Source: an uncultured Muribaculum sp.
GTDB lineage: Bacteria > Bacteroidota > Bacteroidia > Bacteroidales > Muribaculaceae
Reading direction: 5' to 3'
Assembly: GCA_947573015.1 (NCBI GenBank)
Contig: CANPDS010000045.1
Location: 1-11,899, forward strand
DNA: 11,899 bases
The notes under the pieces are model-generated. The model searched no databases. It worked only from the letters and a program-made list of their open reading frames with translations, and was not told where the DNA came from. Positions 7,050 to 11,899 of this stretch are shown here, piece after piece. Both the position numbers and the translations under genes were made by a program. The number at the start of each line of letters is the position of its first letter. Positions within the stretch are counted from its first letter, which is position 1.

Positions 7050-9167
7050 ATGAAAATCAAGCACCTGATTACATCACTCTTTCTGGCCACCGCCACTCTC
7101 ATCTCCGCACAGGAGAAGATTGAGCGGACACCTGCATTCCCCGGAGCAGAGGGATGGGGGCGCTACGTCACAGGCGGTCGCGGAGGAAAAGTGCTCCATG
7201 TGACCAATCTGCGCGACTCCGGCTACGGATCACTCCGCTGGGCCTGCGAGCAGACCGGCCCACGCATCGTAGTGTTCGACGTATCAGGCACCATCTATCT
7301 TGAAAGCGACCTCAACATATCGCGCGGCGACCTTACCCTTGCCGGACAGACGGCTCCAGGCGACGGCATATGTGTGGCCGACTATCCCGTGACAATCGGC
7401 TGTCCCAACGTAATAGTGCGCTACATGCGTTTCCGTCCAGGCAACCGCATGGCTGAGATAGAAGGCGATGGATTCGAACCCGACGGACTCGGTGCGGTCG
7501 ACGGACGCCTGATCATCGTGGACCATTGCTCGATATCATGGAGCGTGGATGAGTGCTGCTCGATCTACGGCAACCGCTTCACCACCGTGCAGTGGTGCCT
7601 CATTTCGCAGAGCCTCCGTCATGGCGGCCACTCAAAAAACACCCACGGCTATGGCGGCATGATGGGTGGCGAAGGCGCATCATACCACCACAATCTGCTC
7701 GTGCACCACGACTCACGCTGTCCTCGTCTGGGCGAACGTCCCGACACAGGCTCGCGCGACACCACCGACTTCCGCTGCAATGTGATGTACAACTGGAGCG
7801 GACAGGGATGCTACGGTGCGGAAAACATGAACGCCAACATCGTCAACAACTACTACAAGCCCGGTCCAGGCACTGTGGCATCGCGTGCCGTAGGCTACCA
7901 GCGCCGCATATGCGGAGTAGGCGTAAACGAGCAGGTGGGACACGAGATGTACCACGTATGGGCCCGCCTATTCGTCGAGGGCAATGTCAATTCACTTCAC
8001 CCGGCAGTCGATACCGACAACTGGGGATTGGGCATATGGCAGCAGATCGACACCAAATACCGCAACAATCCCTCGGCCTACAATCTCGATGAGAGCCGCA
8101 TGCACCTCACCGAGCCGATGAAATATTACCACGTAACCACCCACTCCGCAGCCGACACCTACGACCGCGTGCTCGACTACGCCGGCGCATCGCTAAGCCG
8201 AGACAGCCACGATGACCTGATGGTAAGCGACGTGCGCCTCAACAAGGCCACATATACCGGTTCCGGCGACGGCAATGCCAAGGGCATCATCGACTCGCCC
8301 TACGACAACCGCCCGTCCGGCGCTCCCGACAACTGGAATCCATGGCCAACACTGAACTCCACCGAAGCACCGGCCGACACCGACCGCGACGGAATGCCCG
8401 ACAAATGGGAACTGGCCAACGGCCTTGACCCGGCCGATCCCTCCGATGCGCTTCTCACCGACGATGAAGGCTACACCATGGTCGAGGTATACATCAACTC
8501 TCTCGTAAGCCACATCACTGAGGCCCAGAATGCCGGTGGAACGGCTGACGGCGACCTCGAATACATGCCCGATATCCTACCGGAATACACCATCGCCACA
8601 TCCACGCGCAACGGCTCAACCGGATGGGAGTTCGCCAACGGCATATCAATAGCCAACGATGCCAACAAGACCTACGGCACCAAGAGCGACTACATAGGCT
8701 TCGCCGCAGGCACACGCCATACAATAACCCTGCCCGACCGCGCCATCGTGTCGCGCATCAGATGCGAGGGATTCACCTACTATGGCTCCGCGTCATATAC
8801 CGATGCGTCACTGATAGAGCTAAACGGCTTCACATTCGAGCCGGGCACCTACACGATAGCCAAGAACACCGACGCCACATCCACGCCTACCTCATTCGAG
8901 GCTACCCTCGACCAACCGGCATCCGGATCGCTCACACTGACTTGGGACGGCAACTTCCCCTGCCTGCGCATCACGCTCTTCACCAACAATTCCGCCACAT
9001 CGGGTATCGATGAGATCGTGATCGACACTAACAGCAACACACCCGACTCCCGGGGCTTCTCCTCCGATACAGCGTGGTACACCCTACAGGGCACACGCCT
9101 ACCAGGAGAACCCACCTCCCCCGGACTCTACATACACCGTGGACGCAAAATCCTGATCAATCGCTGA
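7050..9167 (+). CDS. Exported PL1-type pectate lyase, first of a tandem pair
   Basis: Predicted to cleave demethylated homogalacturonan by calcium-dependent beta-elimination. The start is the ATG at 7050 (705 residues), which opens directly onto a signal peptide (MKIKHLITSLFLATATLISA). The TTG eight codons upstream overlaps the likely -7 box and is rejected. The parallel beta-helix (about 25-420) opens with the family signature AFPGAEGWGRYVTGGRGG. It carries IIVDHCSISWSVDE (Asp158, Asp167, Glu168), probably calcium-site residues, and SRCPRLG with Arg223 at the position of the PL1 catalytic arginine. The family's RxPxxR ends in Gly here. Next come a thrombospondin-3/EF-hand-like calcium loop DTDRDGMPDKWE (443-454), a beta-sandwich module (about 500-650), and the C-terminal tail WYTLQGTR...GLYIHRGRK (from 676). 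It is 20 bp ahead of its paralogue. Pectin lyase activity on methylated substrate cannot be excluded from sequence alone. Confidence 0.92.
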   Translation: MKIKHLITSLFLATATLISAQEKIERTPAFPGAEGWGRYVTGGRGGKVLHVTNLRDSGYGSLRWACEQTGPRIVVFDVSGTIYLESDLNISRGDLTLAGQTAPGDGICVADYPVTIGCPNVIVRYMRFRPGNRMAEIEGDGFEPDGLGAVDGRLIIVDHCSISWSVDECCSIYGNRFTTVQWCLISQSLRHGGHSKNTHGYGGMMGGEGASYHHNLLVHHDSRCPRLGERPDTGSRDTTDFRCNVMYNWSGQGCYGAENMNANIVNNYYKPGPGTVASRAVGYQRRICGVGVNEQVGHEMYHVWARLFVEGNVNSLHPAVDTDNWGLGIWQQIDTKYRNNPSAYNLDESRMHLTEPMKYYHVTTHSAADTYDRVLDYAGASLSRDSHDDLMVSDVRLNKATYTGSGDGNAKGIIDSPYDNRPSGAPDNWNPWPTLNSTEAPADTDRDGMPDKWELANGLDPADPSDALLTDDEGYTMVEVYINSLVSHITEAQNAGGTADGDLEYMPDILPEYTIATSTRNGSTGWEFANGISIANDANKTYGTKSDYIGFAAGTRHTITLPDRAIVSRIRCEGFTYYGSASYTDASLIELNGFTFEPGTYTIAKNTDATSTPTSFEATLDQPASGSLTLTWDGNFPCLRITLFTNNSATSGIDEIVIDTNSNTPDSRGFSSDTAWYTLQGTRLPGEPTSPGLYIHRGRKILINR

Positions 9168-9187
9168 ACAAATAAATTCCAACAGAT

Positions 9188-11260
9188 ATGAGATACCTTC
9201 TCCCACTTCTTGCACTTCCGCTGCTCTCCTCAGCAGCCGACACCCCGGAGCGCACTCCTGCATTTCCAGGTGCCGAAGGCTTTGCCCGCTATACCACAGG
9301 CGGACGCGGAGGCAACATCTACCATGTGACAAATCTCACCGACAACACATCAAATCCGGCCACCGGTTCACTCCGCTGGGCACTCAAGCAGTCCGGACCT
9401 CGAATCATCGTATTTGATGTGTCGGGCACAATACATCTCACAAGCGGAATAACCATCGCCGCCAATACAACCATCGCAGGACAGACCGCCCCGGGCGACG
9501 GCATATGCCTCGCCGACTATCCGGTGAGCGTGAGCAACAACTGCATCGTGCGCTACATGCGTTTCCGTCTCGGCAACACAAATGTGACTGAAAACGGCGC
9601 CGACGGCTGGGATGCACTCTCTGTGATGGACTCCCACGACATCATAATCGACCACTGCTCCATATCATGGAGTATCGACGAGTGCTGCTCGATACTCGGC
9701 AACACCAACACCACCCTCCAGTGGAGCATCATCGACCAGAGTCTCGTCAACTCCGGACACTCCAAGGGTGCCCACGGCTACGGAGGCAACTGGGGTGGCA
9801 GCGGAGCATCGTTCCACCACAACCTCATCGCCCACCACACATCGCGCACACCGCGCCTCGGTCCGCGTCCGACCACACAGCTCGACGAACGCATGGACAT
9901 GCGCAACAACGTGATCTACAACTTCGGCGGCAACGGCTGCTATGGCGGAGAGGGCATGAATGTCAACATCGTCAACAACTACTACAAGCCCGGACCCGGA
10001 TCGCCTACAGGCACCAAAGGCAAGCGCATCGCCGGCATCGGTGTGCGCACCAATGCTTATTGCACCACATATCCGGCCTATACTCCGGCACTCCACCTCT
10101 GGGGAAAATACTTCGTGGAGGGCAACGTCAACACCAAATACTCCGATGTAACCGCCGACAACTGGGCAAACGGATTCATCAACCAGATCGACAAATCCAC
10201 CTCAGCCACCGACGGTACATACCCCGGCGATGACGCCCTGAAGCTCAACGAGCCGATCGACTTCATATACACCACCACCCACTCGGCCAACGTGGCATAT
10301 GAGCGCGTGCTCGACTATGCCGGCGCATCGCTAAGCCGCGACGAACACGACGACATGGTGATCAACGATGCCCGACGTGGCATAGCTTCACACACCGGAT
10401 CGGGCCTCAGCAGCGGATTCATCAACTCGCAGGAGGACAACCGTCCCTCTGGAGCAGCAGCTAACTGGTCGGCATGGCCAGGCCTCGTTTCGGAGACTGC
10501 TCCTGTCGACACCGACCGCGATGGTATTCCCGACGAATGGGAGACTGACCACAACATGAATCCCAACAATGCCGCCGACGCTCTCGCCCTTAACGAGGAG
10601 GGCTACACCATGATCGAGGTATACATCAACTCTCTCGTCGATCACATCACCGAAGCCCAGAATGAAGGCGGAACCATCGAAGGAACTCAGCTATTCACCG
10701 ACGCCATAGCCGACGAATACATCATCGACGTGCCCCACCGCGACGGATCTACATGGAGCTTCGGCAATGACATAGCCATATCAAACGACGGAGCCAAGAG
10801 CTACGGCACCAAGGGTGAATATGTGCGTTTCTACGAGGATGTCAACCACAAAGTCACCCTCCCCCTCCACGCCACATTCTACAGTGTGAAGTTCGAGGGA
10901 TGCCCCTACTACACCTCCGACAAATATAGCGATGCATCGCTCGTTGACCTCAACGGCACATCTTTCGCCGAGGGAACATACGCCATCACAAAGAGTGCCA
11001 CAGCCGATGCGCCCGATGTATTTGAGGTAGAGTTCACCCAACCGGTGCAGAATTCATTCACATTCCGCTTCACCGGCAACCGGCCACAGCTACGCATCAC
11101 CTTGTCGACCCGACCGGCTTCATCTGGCATCGACTCAGTGGGTGCCGATAGCCGCGCCACCGACTCTGCATGGTATACCCTTCAGGGGCATCGCATGGAA
11201 GAGCGTCCCACCACTCCAGGACTATACATCCATCAGGGCCGCAAAATCATAATAAGGTAA
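9188..11260 (+). CDS. Exported PL1-type pectate lyase, second of a tandem pair
   Basis: This 690-residue paralogue of the preceding gene has the same domain order: a short signal peptide (MRYLLPLLALPLLSSAA), AFPGAEGFARYTTGGRGG, and IIIDHCSISWSIDE (Asp155, Asp164, Glu165). It then has SRTPRLG with the probable catalytic Arg220, the calcium loop DTDRDGIPDEWE (441-452), a C-terminal beta-sandwich, and the tail WYTLQGHR...GLYIHQGRK (from 662). It starts 20 bp after the first lyase stop, so the two are co-transcribed. Differences lie mainly in the insert after WALKQ/WACEQ, in the loops around 110-150 (WDALSVMDS versus DGLGAVDGR), and in a longer segment near 275-340. These could change chain-length or methylation preference. 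A 30-nt stretch is identical in both genes (7835-7864 and 9964-9993), so they arose by duplication. Family confident, exact substrate inferred. Confidence 0.92.
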   Translation: MRYLLPLLALPLLSSAADTPERTPAFPGAEGFARYTTGGRGGNIYHVTNLTDNTSNPATGSLRWALKQSGPRIIVFDVSGTIHLTSGITIAANTTIAGQTAPGDGICLADYPVSVSNNCIVRYMRFRLGNTNVTENGADGWDALSVMDSHDIIIDHCSISWSIDECCSILGNTNTTLQWSIIDQSLVNSGHSKGAHGYGGNWGGSGASFHHNLIAHHTSRTPRLGPRPTTQLDERMDMRNNVIYNFGGNGCYGGEGMNVNIVNNYYKPGPGSPTGTKGKRIAGIGVRTNAYCTTYPAYTPALHLWGKYFVEGNVNTKYSDVTADNWANGFINQIDKSTSATDGTYPGDDALKLNEPIDFIYTTTHSANVAYERVLDYAGASLSRDEHDDMVINDARRGIASHTGSGLSSGFINSQEDNRPSGAAANWSAWPGLVSETAPVDTDRDGIPDEWETDHNMNPNNAADALALNEEGYTMIEVYINSLVDHITEAQNEGGTIEGTQLFTDAIADEYIIDVPHRDGSTWSFGNDIAISNDGAKSYGTKGEYVRFYEDVNHKVTLPLHATFYSVKFEGCPYYTSDKYSDASLVDLNGTSFAEGTYAITKSATADAPDVFEVEFTQPVQNSFTFRFTGNRPQLRITLSTRPASSGIDSVGADSRATDSAWYTLQGHRMEERPTTPGLYIHQGRKIIIR

Positions 11261-11372
11261 ATAGGAACTACAATTAAAATTGGGTTAAGTAAATATATCT
11301 ATTATAGGCTGCATTAACGAGATAATAAAAATCACAGACACTTTCAAATATCCATAAACAAGCAACCTATAT

Positions 11373-11411
11373 GGCTCCGTCCCTGTGCGACACAGTGGCG
11401 GAGCCTTTTTT
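11373..11411 (+). terminator. Rho-independent terminator of the pectate lyase operon
   Basis: GGCTCCGTCCCTGTG (11373-11387) pairs with CACAGTGGCGGAGCC (11391-11405) over the loop CGA, with one G-T pair and one mismatch in 15 positions. It is followed directly by six T. It lies 112 bp after the second lyase stop, so the mRNA has a fairly long AU-rich 3' end. Confidence 0.9.
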
Positions 11412-11529
11412 ACCCTAAGCCAACATAACACAGGCATGCGCCTTGATGCATCTGCCACAGGGTGTAGCTTCCGATTAATAATATGTTATAAAGCACAAAA
11501 CGTGGTTCTTACCCTTATTGCGACAAAAA

Positions 11530-11566
11530 TTCACCCCATTTCACCCCCTCCAGTGGCTTAAATTTG
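11530..11566 (+). promoter_or_regulatory. Candidate promoter with TTCACCCC direct repeats for the last gene
   Basis: TAAATTTG (11559-11566) matches the -7 consensus TAnnTTTG and is identical to the box before the esterase gene. Two copies of TTCACCCC (11530-11537 and 11540-11547) are offset by exactly 10 bp, one helical turn, placing them on the same DNA face just upstream. The first copy is preceded by AAAAA, giving AAAAATTCACCCC, one base longer than AAAAATCACCCC at 2791-2802. No proper -33 TTTG is present, which fits an activator-dependent promoter. The leader to the ATG at 11636 would be about 60 nt. Confidence 0.5.
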
Positions 11567-11635
11567 CCATCGGAATCTAAAATTATTCCCACAAGCAATC
11601 CAAATTACAAAACAATAGAATTAACCATTTCTATC

Positions 11636-11899
11636 ATGAAGAAAACTTTACTTCTTTCTGCAGCCCTTCTGGCAATGGGCTTCGCTTCTGCCCAGACAGT
11701 GCAGGACATTGACACCAATCCACTGAAGATGGATGGCGAGTACTCAAAGATCACAGCTGTGTATCCGCGCGTACCGACCACCGCTGACGAAGTGCTCCCC
11801 AACCCCTCTATCGGACAAAACCGCTATCACTGGGAACAGCAGGGTATCGTGACCCCCCAGACTGCCGACTTCTGGCATGAGGACTACATGGAACTCAAG
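11636..11899 (+). CDS. N-terminal fragment of an exported protein of unknown function
   Basis: The 88 codons in the window stay open to the last base, so the gene continues outside. The ATG at 11636 is chosen because it begins a textbook signal peptide: MKK, then a Leu/Ala-rich core ending ASA before QTVQDID at about residue 20. The mature part (TNPLKMDGEYSKITAVYP onward) contains PRVPTTADEVLPNP and RYHWEQQG and has no lipobox cysteine or family signature I recognise. It has its own promoter, with motifs like those before the lyase operon, so it probably belongs to the same polysaccharide-degradation programme. No enzymatic function is assigned. Confidence 0.8.
   Translation, partial: MKKTLLLSAALLAMGFASAQTVQDIDTNPLKMDGEYSKITAVYPRVPTTADEVLPNPSIGQNRYHWEQQGIVTPQTADFWHEDYMELK

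Larger units (their letters stand above)
11261..11635. other. Intergenic region after the lyase operon
   Basis: The first 110 bp are AT-rich and carry another AAAAATCAC (11327-11335), identical to the arm of the dyad at 2791. The operon terminator follows (11373-11411). From 11412 to about 11520 I see no gene or strong structure. A promoter region with TTCACCCC direct repeats and a -7 box precedes the gene at 11636. Confidence 0.65.

Noticed and set aside
9667..10233. 188-codon open frame overlapping the second lyase in another plus-strand frame
   Set aside because: The translation is rich in Arg, His and Gln with no recognisable motif, and the lyase frame holds all the family signatures. 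The equivalent shadow (7553-8092) occurs in the first lyase, confirming it derives from shared lyase codons.
7020..11260. Transposon or composite element bounded by repeats
   Set aside because: The two lyases are direct paralogues, not flanking insertion sequences; no transposase, terminal inverted repeat or target duplication is visible.

Overview
The window looks like chromosomal DNA from a gut member of the Bacteroidales, most plausibly Muribaculaceae or a Prevotella relative. Three things point there: the candidate promoters carry the Bacteroidetes -7 box TAnnTTTG, Shine-Dalgarno sequences are absent or weak, and the secreted enzymes end in a YxLQGxR...GLYIxxGRKixx tail of the kind I associate with those groups. 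The genus is an inference. Every gene seen encodes an exported protein, and all recognisable ones are carbohydrate-active enzymes for plant cell-wall polysaccharides. No SusC/SusD pair, regulator or mobility gene lies inside the window.

Layout. Minus strand, 1-2713: a GH3 beta-xylosidase-type enzyme (149-2713) is followed 10 bp downstream by the first 46 codons of another exported protein that resembles a GH43 enzyme N-terminus. Position 2714-2989 is a divergent regulatory region with a striking nested dyad, a -7 box and a leader hairpin. Plus strand, 2990-6478: a very large modular pectin methylesterase-like protein, ended by a strong terminator at 6519-6556. Position 6479-7049 is a 570-bp non-coding stretch holding a degenerate 31-bp tandem repeat and a cluster of three hairpins. 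Plus strand, 7050-11260: two tandem paralogous PL1-type pectate lyases 20 bp apart, clearly one operon, ended by a terminator at 11373-11411. Position 11412-11635 carries a promoter region. Plus strand, 11636-11899: the start of an unrecognised exported protein that runs off the window.

How the genes fit together. Pectin methylesterases expose free galacturonate carboxylates on homogalacturonan, and PL1 lyases then cleave the demethylated chain by calcium-dependent beta-elimination. The divergent GH3/GH43-like pair would remove xylosyl or arabinosyl side residues. This reads as a pectin or cell-wall utilisation locus. The three plus-strand transcription units share related upstream motifs (AAAAATCAC-like or TTCACCC-like, plus TAnnTTTG), which suggests co-regulation. 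I found no wholly new enzymatic system. The less ordinary signals are the apparent loss of one oxyanion-hole glutamine in the esterase, the intergenic dyad, the intergenic repeat and hairpin cluster, and the shared C-terminal tails.
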